Origin: Cryptomeria japonica | Taxonomy: Eukaryota; Streptophyta; Pinopsida; Cupressales; Cupressaceae | Length of the DNA: 64,000 nt | Assembly: GCF_030272615.1 (NCBI RefSeq) | Contig: NC_081409.1 | Location: forward strand, 647,564,468 to 647,628,467 | Reading direction: 5' to 3' | Shown: piece after piece, positions 37,922 to 50,290 of the stretch | Position numbering within the stretch: position 1 is the first letter of the stretch | Layout: each line of letters begins with the position of its first letter | Made by a program: the position numbers and the translations under genes | The notes under the pieces: generated by a model | Database searches by the model: none | Seen by the model: only the letters and a program-made list of their open reading frames with translations | Told to the model about the DNA's origin: nothing

Positions 37922-38207
37922 ATAGATACCTAAATTAGTACATTTTAATACAAGGAGTTCATTGTAAATTGGTGGGCAGTCATTGGTGAAAGCCACTCTT
38001 TAATCACTGGCGACAACTTCTAACGGCAAGATTCACGCCGGGTACTGCACACAACTCTGAATTGTTGAATTAGGGTAGCACAGTACGATATTTGCCTTAA
38101 AATAATCCGAACAAAAATACATCTTCATATGGTGATTTTTGAGTGGTGGAGAGCTGCTGTTTGTGTGAAGACTCTTTCTTGCACTCTGCAACTGCAAATC
38201 TGAATAG
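37922..38207 (+). promoter_or_regulatory. Downstream copy of the duplicated MADS promoter/leader segment
   Basis: Second tandem copy, ending 13 bp before the ATG at 38221, so it must hold the 5' leader and probably the core promoter. Blocks such as ATTCACGCCGGGTACTGCAC and GAGTGGTGGAGAGCT are kept in both copies. No canonical TATA box or CArG box was found. Confidence 0.75.
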
Positions 38208-38220
38208 AAGAGGAAAAAAA

Positions 38221-38402
38221 ATGGTGAGGGGAAAGGTGCATCTGAAAATGATAGAGAACCCTGTACATCGCAGGGTTACATTCTCCAAACGAAAGGGAGG
38301 ACTACTGAAGAAGGCCAAGGAGATTTCTACTCTCTGCGACGCGGAAGTTGGCCTCATCATTTTCTCGCAGACGGCGAAGCTGTACGATTTTGCAAGCCCC
38401 AG
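38221..38402 (+). CDS. MADS-box transcription factor, exon 1 (AGL12-like MIKC type)
   Basis: Exon 1 encodes the complete MADS DNA-binding and dimerisation domain: MVRGKV, then [20 protein letters not shown] and [12 protein letters not shown], ending KLYDFASP. It ends at 38402 with AG followed by GTAAGA, the donor position typical of MIKC genes (182 bp). IENPVHR, LLKKAKE, DAEVG and KLYD favour the AGL12 group. Met replaces the usual basic residue after LK near position 10, and GGLL replaces the usual NGLL/TGLL. Such proteins are nuclear factors that bind CArG boxes. AGL12 members act in root and developmental control in angiosperms. No K-box exon is visible further on. Either intron 1 extends beyond the window (more than 25 kb) or this is an orphan exon. 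The exon has no damage. Confidence 0.85.
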
Positions 38403-41400
38403 GTAAGAATATATTTTTTCCCTCTCAGGCAATGAATTTTTTTTTACTGTATCATGTCCAATGTTTAGAGAATTTTTCAAATATAAAAAATCCTATAAAC
38501 AAATAGATGCGGCATATGTCAAATAAAATCAATTTCAAAGATCTTGAAATTTGTTTTATATTGAGGCTTCTGTAATATTGAAGGAACATGCATTCTCTGG
38601 TTTTATAATGAAGAATCATTTTCTGACTCTTAATCGAAAGGCTTGTATTTTAAAATTTACCTGTCTGAAATAATAAAATAATAATGTCGATCATATAAAA
38701 GAAAATCAATGTGTCAGAGACACAATCTATAGTGCGCTTATCTCAGTACAGCGTGGAGGGCACGCCATTGAGGCAGTGCAAGTTGCGTTTAGATGGAGTA
38801 TTTCGCTTATCCAAGTTTGTACAGGCATTCACAAGGCTTGCTATACTTTAGGTATCCCACTCATAAGTAAAACATGCATTGTCATCATTGCGCATAAGCA
38901 GAGAGAGTTCTTTTTGGTACCCTTCAACAAACCCACAAGTATCTGAATTGGGCTCAGAATCAGCAGATTTAAAAGGAGGGGGAAAAGCGAATGCTAGATT
39001 GACTTGGGCTGGAAGGCATCCATATCAAGGTGTGAAATGAATGGATTGGGATACAAGCAATCATAGGAATAAATAGTGATTGGTGACGATCAATGTATAG
39101 GAAAATATGTAAATAGGTATGGTACATATTGACGTATGTGTAAGTGGGGATAGATGAAGGATTAGGGAATGAGAATAAATTAATAAAATTATGTTTTATT
39201 TATTTTTGTAGATGATAACGTTAATTTTTTCATAGATAATTATGTTAATATATTTTTAAAAAAAATTAAAAAACAATAATATTAAGAGATTACATGAGCA
39301 TTAGACTAATTGATAGAGAATGAATTACAACTGCCTCATTATATAGAGGTTTTAGATACATCTAGATTTTGGAAAACTTGTATTATTAGAAATAAAGCAA
39401 AAAATTAAAACTAAAAAACTAAAACAGCTTTTATGCATAATCATTGCAAATAAAGCTGAAAAACAAAAAGCATAAAACTATGCAAGTGGGAGGAATTACT
39501 AAATAATATTCCAACAGTATGCAAATGTCATTTTAACATATATTTCTGAAGTTTGAGGTCTAGGCCGATTTTAAATGGACATGTATTTCAAATTTTCAAA
39601 GTATAGGAGCTATCACAATATGTGTAATATGCAAATTTTTAGACATAAAAAGGATATGGATTACATGTAAAGTAATGGAACCAACTTGACGTGTTTGGGT
39701 GTTTTGCTTTTGCATGCTCCATGAGAATGTGCAAAGTATAGAAAATACATTAATTGATAGCTTTGGTCAAGCAAGTAAAAATAAGCATAATTATAAGTTA
39801 ATTTTACTTTAGATATGAAAATATGAGAGAGAGAGGGGTGGTTCAAAAATTCCACCTATATGAAAAGTAAAATATTGAAATTGCCTTGTATGGCAAGAGT
39901 ATGTTCAGGTGGAATACTAGGCATTACCATGTCATGTGATTATGATTATTTTGGACATAGTGATGTATCTCATTGTAGGAATCTAAACATTACACTATCT
40001 TAACATAATAATGTTAGTGACAAGATAACGCCCATTCAATTGGTTGAATGTGGTAGATGCAATAAATTGAAGGCAGTTTACAAATAATATGTGAGAAGTA
40101 AATATCATCTAAGCATGTAGGAACCTAGATCATAAAAAGAAATAAGTGTAAAAGATGCTTCATGTAACAAAGTAAAAATATATCTCAAATGGAAATTGTA
40201 GAATGCATATGGTTTCGATATATTTGTAAAGAATAAATTTGCCTCCTTTGTAAGTAAATGATTGAGGTGAGGTAGCCTTAAAAGATAAGATAAAACTATG
40301 AAAGTGGATAAATCACGAGGAAGGTATATGCCTAAGATGGCTTCAAGCACTATCACATAATAACATATGTAAGGCATGGGGTCCTTAGAGTTAAGATAGC
40401 TCTAGGCATAAGTGAAAGTATTTAAATAATTAATAATTTAGGGAAGGTATAGTACCCAATATAATAAGAGAGCTCTAAGTTCATGATTAAGCTTGCAATA
40501 GCAATTGCAAAAGATATATTTGTGAGAGCATGCATAAAATTGTTTACCTCAATATACAAAAGGCATTAAGGTGAAGCTCAAGCTATATAGGCATAAATAA
40601 GAGCATAATTAATATATCGAAACTTGGTGTAATATAAAAAATCACCCAAAGGACAGATAGATGGTTTATGAGCTACAAATAGGTAGTCATATGAATGAGT
40701 AGGAATGCATTACGAATAGAAATGATGTGATCATGAAAGCACATGTTAAGTTTGTTCATTCTTTTTTTATTTTGAATAAAATTACATGAAACCAATTTTA
40801 ACAATAATCACAAAGATAAGTCATGTCAAACTTGCATGCGTGTGATCTGTAAATAATTTGGGATAAATAAATAAGTATCACAAGTTATTATAGTCATCAC
40901 TGGTATCATATGTTATATTTATTTTTGCAAGATGTTTGGGATAAATAAATAAGTATCACAAGTTATTATAGTCATCACTAGTATCATATGTTATATTTAT
41001 GTTTGCAAGATGTATGATGTAATAAATTCATATAGTGGTGAAAAGAGCAAAATTATTTTGCCAAGGTCATGTGCCACCACCAACATGTATCATTGCTACC
41101 AGGATGGGTGGTGTACCAAAATAGGGTTCAAAGGATTAATAATATGTGAAATGCAAAACATTAGTTTGTTATATATGAGTGGGAAATAGTAAAAGGTTAC
41201 TTTTATTATGAAAACCACCATTTAAGATTTTAAACTTCTAGTGTTTAGAACATTGTTTGTTATTTTAATAGGATGACATAGATATGAATTCACATCCTAA
41301 CATGAATCAATAAGGTATCTACTAGTCTTTAGTGAGGTAGGAACTTAAAGGTAGTACGTTGTCGTTTTACCCAAATTCTTTTGGATGATCTTACCTTTGA

Positions 41401-41518
41401 GATCAACCCATACAAGTTATAATTCTAGTTTTAGTATCAGTTTGTTAGTTTTCAATCATTTTATCAAGTTATTATGGGCTGATATGGTTGTTCTTACATG
41501 TCATTGATTCTAGGCCAA
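38403..41518 (+). other. Start of presumed MADS intron 1
   Basis: Begins GTAAGAATAT. AT-rich, with no MADS linker (I region) or K-box coding sequence recognised on the plus strand and no identifiable transposon. 38720-38960 is somewhat GC-richer but unexplained. 40857-41012 holds a tandem duplication. Confidence 0.5.
40857..41012. repeat. 78-bp recent tandem duplication
   Basis: 40857-40934 and 40935-41012 start with TTTGGGATAAATAAATAAG and differ at only about two positions. Confidence 0.93.
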
Positions 41519-44500
41519 GTGAAGCAGTCACTGATGAGGAGGGACTTCAAAGAGATCAATCTGGACCGGTCAACAAGAGTAAACACAATGGAAACACAAA
41601 GATATGATGGAGGGAATGCAGAACAAATTGTTTTATTGCTTGAAAATTGATTACATCCAACCAGTAACAACTGGGTTACAACATATCAACTCATAGGCCT
41701 GGTAGAATAGGTCACAACTAGGACCTTAAATCTTATGATCTATCTTCTATGCACAGTCTAGCTACTTGATTCTCTGCTCTGTTACATTCTATTGCATAAT
41801 TACAAATATATATATATCGATCCAAAGGATCCAGTCGGCCCAAAAGGGAACAAAACTCGAAGAACAAAACCTAACATGTAAAACAACAAGGTCGGCCTCC
41901 ACTAAGAGAATCCTCCGAAAACTCCAAAGGATGAAATGTAGATCACAGAAAAAGGTCAGCCACATGCCAAGGAACATCGGAATCAATGCCCAAGGCTCCA
42001 TAAGCTTCAGAAGGGGTTCCGGTAGATCACCAAAATAGGTCCAGGCAACCGGTAACAAAGGACTGTCAATCGGTAACAAGGAACTATCATGGAAACCGGT
42101 AGCTATATTTTGCCGAAAAATGATCCAAAAGTGATGCAGTCTAAAAGCAAGAAAGATGATCAATTCTTCAAGTAGAATCCAACTCCACATGATCTAGTGA
42201 GCCAAAACCGAAACACACAGAAAGGAAAACTGAAACTGCAAACAGAAAACAAAGCAGAAAGAAAAATGATTTTTACCTAAGTGAACACCATCAGAGAATA
42301 ATGTATCACAGTTATTATCTCAATAACTTATTGCAACAATTTTACACAAATCTCCTCCCTTTAAAAATGAAGGGGTCACCCCCTTATATAGGCCTCCAAC
42401 CTTGATTACATGCAAATCCTAATCAGGGTTTGACCTAAAGTATTCCACATACATGATGTAACAAGGTGGGAATAAACATTAATGACCCATCATGCCCATT
42501 AATAATTGATTACATTCCTACCAAAAATGGCGCCCATAAAGCATTAATTAACCATTACAATCAAAAAGTGCCCACTATGCAATAAATGCACCCTCATACA
42601 AAAGATCGCCCATTGTATAGTAAATGCACCATCACCTCCAAATTCACTTAATGTGCATTGAAGGCACCATTGCTTTCAATAATATGGTAACCGCCATGCA
42701 TTAAGTATGCCACTACTTGGTCAAGATGTCAACTAGCAATAAATGCATCATCATGCTGTCATGTACTCAATAGATTCTCGCCATGCAAATGGACCTTGCC
42801 ATCATAGGAACTTTTACAATTTTTTGAGTTGTGCTTCATTAATATAAAATATTCTCTTTGCATGTTGCCAACTCATACTTTATAGGAATGTTCCCATTCC
42901 GTGCTCACAGAAGATATTTTGGAAGATTTTCCTTCCTTGAAATAATTTTAACAATATTTTCCACTTCTGAAGGATTCTTGCATGTCCCGAATTCAAGGAG
43001 AGAAAATCTTTGTAGAGAGATTTTGTCCTTAAGGAAAAAAACTGTGCACACTTCATCCTGAAGGAAGATTTTCCTAACCACTAACCATTTTCAATGTTCG
43101 AGGAATTTTGTCAACCTCAGTATTGGAGAGAGAAAATCTTCAGTACTTAGACAATTTTCTTTGTGCCTTGAAATTCTTCACCTTGGGCGCATTTCTTCCT
43201 TGAGGAAGGAATTTTTTCTTCCTGAACCTTGATTTTCATGTCCTGCTTCCAACCTTGGGCACATTTTGAACTGGAGAAATTTTTTTAAAAATTTTGGAAA
43301 TTTGTTCCTTGAAGAAGGAATTTCTTCATGCGTTAGATAAATTTTACATTTTTCATGAAGGGAAGGAAATTTTTTCTTGCTTGGAAATTCCTCCTTGGGC
43401 GAATTTTCTTCCTGAGAAAGAAATTTTAAATTTCTTCCTTGCTTTGAATTCTTTTCTCAATTCTCTTCTTGGACTCATTAATTTCACTTGAGGAGGATTT
43501 TGGAAAACTTTGAAAATTCCTCCCCTACCTATGATTGGCGCCCACATCTAAACTTGGGGGTGCTATTTTAACCATGTGGAGGATTTTTGTCTTGGAGGAA
43601 AAAATTCCTCCCTTTCCTTCATTTGGCGCTTCCTACCTAGTTTGGGCGCCAATCTCAGCTTGTGTGGGAATTCACACTTGGAAGGAAAAATCCTTCCTTA
43701 CCTCTATTTGGGGCTAAAATCACCATGTGGAAGAATTTTGGCATTGAAGACAAATTCCTCCCTTACCCTTATTTGGTGCCCACTACCTTTGCCTAGGCAC
43801 AATTTTGACCATGTGAAGGAATCGGTCTTGGAAGGAAAATTCCTTCCCCACTCCATTTTGGTGCTCTTCTTCAAGAGTAGGCGCTAAAACCACATGTTGT
43901 AGGATTTTTGTGCTCCTGAGGAAAATTCCTCCACAACTCCTATTTGGTGCCCAACCCCTAACTTGGGCGCTAGAATCACCTTGTGGAGGAAAATTTGAGC
44001 TAGAGGAAAATTCCTCCATTACTGTGATTTAGAGCCCTCCTTTGATCTAGAGCACTATTCACACCTTGTGGAGGATTTTTGTGATTTCCAAGGAATTCCT
44101 CCTTGACCTTCATTTGGAGCCTCCTTCTAGATTTGTGTGTGTGTTTTGCCATGGTAAGGAATTCATTGCCTTAGGAAATTTTCATGCTTTTACCTCCATT
44201 TCTGCTCATTTTCCATATTTGGATGCCGCTTCGAGATGAAGTGGATTCCTCTTTGTCTTATGATATTTTTCAAGCTTTTTCCACTTTAAGAAAGAATTTC
44301 ACTCTTGCCATTTCTTTGATCAAAAGCCTTCTTTTTCGACTTTCCGAATTTGGACAAATATTTTTTAGGAATGCTCTATCTTCAATGTCAAGACCTCTTC
44401 CTATGATGAACTTGCCAAAAATAGACTTACTAAAAATAGTGAGTACTTCAAAATGCCAAAATTAGGGCAAATTAGGGTAGAATGACACTTGTTAAAAATA

Positions 44501-44946
44501 TAAACTTACTAAAAATAGAAATTGCTAAAAATAGTAAGTTTGATTTTTGGCCAAATAAAGACAATTTGGGATGTAGTGAAACTTACTCAAAATAGAAACT
44601 TACTCAAAATAGCAAGTTCTCATAATTTTCTCAAATTTCACGAGTAGCTTCCTTGAAGGGTCCTGATTTCAATGCAACGCTCAATTTTTCAAAACACCTA
44701 AGGAAAAGACCTCAAACCTAAGTCTAAAGGGCAAAGTCCTAAAATAGACCAAATGAGTACCAGACTAAACCAAATTTTCTCAAACGACTTGTAGATTTGA
44801 TCAATTTTCATTAAAACACCTGCAGATCGGGGAGACCAAAGGGACTGCTACGAAAAGACCCAAAGAACCAAAACCAAAAGACCAAGAGTACCTAAAAAGT
44901 AAGGGGTCCCCATTTGCAATGGGGCGATGTGTGAAAACGTCACAAC
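41519..44946 (-). mobile_element. Probable long LTR without internal region
   Basis: On the minus strand it begins TGTTGTGACGTTTTCACACA at 44946 and ends ...CTGCTTCA at 41519. TATATAAG at about 42390 could be the promoter TATA box, and AATAAA at 41637-41632 a poly(A) signal. No coding sequence was seen. The flanks (CCAAG left, GGTAG right) do not match, so there is no target duplication to confirm a solo LTR. The left border is the weaker one. The block could instead be a non-autonomous element. Confidence 0.4.
43560..44170. repeat. ~85-bp satellite-like array, 7 to 8 copies
   Basis: The phrase CACC(A/T)TGTGGAGGA recurs near 43570, 43657, 43721, 43807, 43890, 43977 and 44061, with steps of 83 to 88 bp and one of 64. 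Most units contain a self-complementary GGAGGAAAAAATTCCTCC-type element. Looser copies extend back to about 43000. Confidence 0.75.
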
Positions 44947-45413
44947 AGGTAGCATATATGCATCCATAAGACAAACATGTTGCAATAATAAAATGCCCCT
45001 AAACATAGGTAAATAAAAGGTGATAGTCACAAGACATAAAAATAACACATAAGGGATCCACTATTTGGGGTCAATGTTTGCATCGGATTAATCAGGTATA
45101 TCAAGTATTAATTTCTGGAATTGACCTCATCTTCCGTAGGTAGTGAAATTACAAACACAATGGAAGAAGAGAATATAAGATGAACAAAAATTATCTTTTT
45201 GAGTTAACATGGAAGAGAAAAAAGATCTTAATTATTTGCATCGTTTGCACGTAGACAACACAAAAGTACATTTACAACAAGGTCATATTTATGACATAAC
45301 ATATATACAACATATATAACAAGAGAGATACAAATAAATGAATGTTAAAAGAAGGTCAGTCCCTTTGTTTCCTTGTGCCAATGGAGCAAAAAGGATCATC
45401 CAAAGAGAGCTTA
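44947..45413. other. AT-rich sequence, nothing recognised
   Basis: Neither a polypurine tract for the LTR-like block to the left nor any coding similarity was found. Confidence 0.4.
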
Positions 45414-45431
45414 ACACAACACAAAGACATA
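45414..45431 (+). repeat. 18-bp target-site duplication, left
   Basis: ACACAACACAAAGACATA, identical to 47167-47184. Confidence 0.85.
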
Positions 45432-47166
45432 TCTCCATGTTGGTGCAAACATCAAATTAATGGCACAAATATGAGAAACATACCCTGTCAGCCTAGTAAC
45501 AACAAATCTATCATGTGAGGGATGATTATAATGGGCGGGAAAGGGAGCGTTGGAGAAGCGGGCAGCGGAGGGTTTCGTCAGTTGATGATTTTGGTGTTGC
45601 TGATGAGGACGATGATGGCGATGGGGGAGACGATTCATTTTTCCCTATCCTCTTTCCTGTGTTCAGGCCTTTTCTCCCCATTGTGGAATGAGGGTTCTCT
45701 GCTGAGGGCTGATAGGACTTGTTGGTTTAGTTTGTGGAGACAGTGGCAGGGCACCTCTCTGCTATTTTCACTGATGGTGCACTTTGTGGAGGTATGGTTG
45801 TGCTGCTTCTCACTCTTGACGGGTGCTGGATTCCTCTTGGGTTCATGCGGGCTGGTTTTTGGGTGGACGATTCTGTCCCTCTTCCGGGGGTTTTTGTGGG
45901 TGTCGTCCCCTGTTCGGGCTTTCCACTTGGGTTGGTTTTTAGGAACCCCTTTCTTGTTCTGAGGTTTTTTCTTTTGGTGAGAGCTTTGCGAGGGCTTTGG
46001 TTCTGTGCCTTGTTGGAGGGTGGTTTGAGGTTGGTGGCCTTTTCTAGTTTCTTTCCTTGTTTGCTTTCTCATGGGTTGTCTGCTAAGCGGTCTATTGAGG
46101 TGACTGCAACTTCTATTGAGGTGGAGTTGGACTTGGTTGTTTTTCTCGTGAGTAGTTGCAGGGAAAGTTATAGGTTGGTTGCTTCCCTTTGGCATTCTCT
46201 TTCGTCTTTTATTGTTATGGTTCTGGGAGCCATGCTAAAACCCAGTGTTTCTGGTTCAGGGATCCGGTTAAATCCCTATGGGGTGGATTTTAGTAATTTT
46301 GGGAGATATATTGTATCCCATGTTTCTTTGGTTCAGATTAAGGTAAAGGGAGCTTATATAAAACTCTTTTTGTATCTTGTTTTGGGTTTTGTTCTTCCTC
46401 GTGTGCCTCATGCTTATCTTGGACCTTGTTTTCTTGAGGGTTATTTTGACCTTCTTCGTGGCTCCATGGCTTGGTGCTTTATGATTTACTGTTTGCATCT
46501 TGGGGCTTCTCCAGCTTTTCCTATTGAGGTGGGCATGTCTTCTATGGAGGGGGAGATGGATGTGGCTAGAGGTGCTTTATCTTCTATCGAGGTGGAGTCA
46601 GATCTTGTTGGTTATGCCTGGAGGATTCACATGTTCGAGTATTTTGGTGCAGAAGGTTTTTGGTACTTTTTTAAAGCCCTATCTGGTTTTGGGAGCCCTA
46701 TAAAACCCACTCTAAAGGTTGAGGGAGCCTAGAAAAACCCTATGTATTTTTCTCTTCTCAGGGCCAAGCTGGATGCTAGCAATTTTCAAGGGCCCAGTTT
46801 GGCCAGTCTTTATTTTTGGTTAGGTGAAGGTTTTGTTGATGTTCTCCTAATGTTTTTGCTACAGGTTAAGGGTGCCTGGGAAAACCCTGTTGGTTGGCTG
46901 AGGGTGCCAGTCAAACCCTTGTTCTCTATCCCTGAGATCTAGTTGTTTTTAGATCTGTTAGTTTGGCCAGCCTGATTTGTAGTGTTTGATCCTTTTTTTC
47001 TGGCTAGCGATTGGTTTAGTGTTGGCTGCTAGGTAGGCTTGATCTTTCTGTCTACAGTGTCCCATTGTTGGTTCCGGATCCATGAAAATACGAGGGTTTC
47101 GGGTCCCTTTAAAACCTGTTGTACAGGGTTTATGGTCCCCTCAAAACCTATTTATCCTAATAAAAG
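45432..47166 (+). mobile_element. 1.7-kb retroposon of unknown family (non-LTR type)
   Basis: A perfect 18-bp target duplication flanks it, a length expected for LINE-type integration. The right end is A-rich (CCTATTTATCCTAATAAAAG). The body is G/T-rich. The last 450 bp repeat the phrase GGG(A/T)GCC...AAAACCC several times. The 999-bp open frame at 45734-46732 encodes a hydrophobic, low-complexity protein without any recognised domain and is probably not real. It may be the 5'-truncated 3' end of a LINE or a non-autonomous relative. It is unlike the LINE at 51252-61148. Confidence 0.65.
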
Positions 47167-47184
47167 ACACAACACAAAGACATA
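47167..47184 (+). repeat. 18-bp target-site duplication, right
   Basis: Identical to 45414-45431 and directly follows the TAATAAAAG end of the retroposon. Confidence 0.85.
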
Positions 47185-47899
47185 CCAAGCTTCACATTGT
47201 ATGCAATTAAATACACAAAAGAATCTATAGCACAACTGAGCTAGTCTAGCAAATCATCCACCTCCCAATCTAGCTCAACATCATTTAAAGATAGTAGACA
47301 AGATGCTAAATGATCCACAACTAGTATAGTAGATGGAGCTATCACTAGTGCCTAACACAGAGCATGGTCTAATGTTGTCTATGTGTGTTACTAGGAGCTA
47401 GAGTTAAAGGCTTTTAAAACCTTAAAGATAATTCATGATTAATTTCAACAACTTTATAAATATCATCAAAATCATTAGTACTCTTAATATTATTACTAAA
47501 ATTATCATCAAAATTAATCATAATAGGAGATCTCGTATGCGAAGGAGATGAAGAAGAATAATCATTTTGTATTGATAACTTTAACATTTGGCAAGGGTGA
47601 CCAAGATAAGGTGAACATTGGGAAAAGAGGGATCAAATTAACATTAGATTTCTTGGAAGAAGAATCATTTTTGAAGCAATCTCACAAGCTTTTGCATGAT
47701 GTCTTTGTTGTCATTCTCTCGCACTATAATTTCATTTGTTATGACTCGAATCTTGTGTAGAAGAGGGTTGAGAATCACTTAATATTGGTTCCTTTTCTTT
47801 CCTTTCTCTAGGAACATGAGGAATAGAAGAAATCACACAAGGTTGAGACATTGAAAATGTTGGGCACTTCTCTCTTTTTCCATTTTAGTATTTAGGAGG

Positions 47900-50290
47900 T
47901 GGAATTGCAAAATAGATATGAGGAATAGGAGTAGGAAGAAGTTATTTCTACATCCATAGATGAAGAATCATCAAGAAGAGAGTTGAAGTGGACACCGAAT
48001 TTTTACTTTAAGGCCGATATCCTATTGGCTTTCAACTCTTGATAGGATAGGAAGAGGACATCTTGACAAGGTTTCGAAGGTTGAGGCTTTTTAGGCTAAA
48101 AGCAATCATGGGTGAAGTTTCTACAATTGGCTAAGGATTAATAAAGACTATGATTGATTATAAATAGCTTTGCCATTGCAAGAGAACTTCAAATACTTAC
48201 AAATTTGGTTTGAGGTAGGGGTAATGACAAAGGTAACATCTAAGCATTTAGTAGCAACAACAATAGTAAGGGTGATGGAACCTATAGTGGGATAAGTTTA
48301 ACCATCATGCGCCTTAATCACAACATTAGATTTAACATACATATCTTAATAAAATTGTTGTGTATAGAGATGCGCTTCTATAATAACATTCACCATACAT
48401 ATTAGATCAATGAGCACTCTAGCCGGTGAAAGATTATATTTAATTTTCACAATAATATATAATGATCCAAACATAGTTCTAAAATATCTCTTGAGCCAAA
48501 GGTAATGCAATATTAACACTTAGGCTTTGGTTTCTCAATCATATTCACAATAATGTTGGCTTCATTAGATATATCATCAATTGCTATAAAGCCTCTATTA
48601 GTATGCTCAACAACATTGGTAGAATGGGAAGGCAAAGGATCGATCAACATTTTTCCAAATTATGATTAGGAGGTGCCACATATTTATTTACTTTATTATC
48701 CACACCATATATCACTATAGTATTAGAATCAATAAGAACTTGAATTTCTCATGCATTTAAACATATGAATTTCTCAGTATTGGAAAAATAATTTTAGATA
48801 AAAAAGGTGGAAAATGCTTAGAAGTATCTATAGTATGGACATGAGGAAGCTTCATCACATTATTATTAATCAATTGAAGGATAATTCTATGCAAAGATTT
48901 TAGAAGAGGAGTGAAGTTGCGATGCTTGAATTTTGAAGAAAAGTGAGCTACAATGGGGGTTGTTGTGGATGTCACTTGAGAATCAATATGATTAGAAGAA
49001 TTGTTGTTGTTGATTTTGATAAAGCTCTTATTTTGTTTTCTAATGTTTGAAATATTTGGTGAGTATTTTCATTGCTATCAACTGGAAGCAAAAATGAAGA
49101 GGGTTCATATTAACTCAATTGAAGATATTTATGAAGCGGTGTGCACAATTGTGTGAAAGATGCAGCTTTAAAAAATAAAATCTTATCTCTAATGTCTTTT
49201 TACAAATTATTAATGAAAATCCTTTAAATATCACCATCAGGCACATGATAAGCAATTTTTGCATACAAGTGTTTATATCAACCAATGAAATCAATTATTG
49301 TTTCCTTAGCACCTTGTTTACAATGCACTAAATTGGTCAAAGTTACATATGGCCCAATATTATTTTAAAAGGGTTGAATGAATGCATCAGATAATTGTTG
49401 AAAAGTATCAATTGAATAAGTAGGCAAGGAGCACAACCATTCCAAAGATTTACCTCGTAAGGAATGAGGGAATAGTTTTGCAAGGAATCTTTGGTCGTAG
49501 TGGAAATCACTATACAAAGTGGAAAATATTTCTAGATGAGTGTGGGGGTCACCTTGTCAATTATACTTCTCCAAATGGGGAACCTCAATATGTTGTGGAA
49601 GAGAAGTATGAAGGATGTCAATGGAATGTGGGGTAGTAGATAGGAATGGTGGATTTGGATTGGGTTATGGTAGTCAATTGTTTTTGTAAAGATGAACCAT
49701 TTTGCATCAAATAACCTATGATGCCTTTGGTGGATGAATTGGATTGCGTAAGGTTGGATTGTCATAAAGCATTTGAATGTGTAGTATGAGAGATAGGTGG
49801 AACATTGTGATAGGTAGGTGGAGGAGATGGTTTAGAAACAAATAGGAGATTGGTTGAAGGTGGACTATAAGCATATTGGTGAATATAACTCCCCTACTGC
49901 TAACATGTGTAGCATTAAAATTTTGTTCAGCGGTAGCCATGATGGAAGAAGTATATGTAGGCACATTAGGTAGAGATGTTGGAACAAGAATGTAAATTTA
50001 ACTTAGTTTGGAGGAGTGGGATGTCCAAGAATCTCAACAGAACTAGCCAATTTCATAGTAATTTCATCCACTATGTGAGCTATACCACGTAAAACATTTA
50101 TGCCATGTTCATCATTTTGAATTAACCTACTTAAGCCTTCGATAAAGATAATTGCCTCTCCACCCAAGTATTCTCAACCCACAAATTATTGACGATCTTC
50201 TAATTTCTTATCAACCTTCCCTAATTTCTCAAACTTCAAACTTGTCTTTAAATTTGCATATGTATTAATTTTTTTTCATGTATGCCTTGT
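47900..50290 (-). pseudogene. Ty3/gypsy Gag-protease remnant
   Basis: Heavily decayed, but the minus strand reads in pieces. The Gag N-terminal part is near 50000-50180. The capsid core at 49310-49600 shows HIEVPHLEKYN, QRFLAKLFPHSLRGKSLEWL and YSIDTFQQLSDAFIQ. A protease-like stretch at 48270-48450 (PARVLID...MVNVIIEAHLYTQ) is followed by a decayed second block. RT and integrase are absent. It resembles the Tat/Athila type of Gag, but is not close enough to the element at 13552-32035 to call it the same family by eye. Many stops and frame changes show it is old. Confidence 0.65.

Noticed and set aside
38097-38480. Minus-strand 127-codon frame across the MADS exon
   Set aside because: Antisense shadow of the MADS domain and its leader.
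41519-44946. Confident solo LTR call
   Set aside because: No matching target duplication could be found at any plausible TG/CA border, so it is kept only as probable.
45734-46732. 332-codon open frame in the unknown retroposon
   Set aside because: Hydrophobic, G/T-driven composition and no recognisable domain. The opposite strand is equally open in part.
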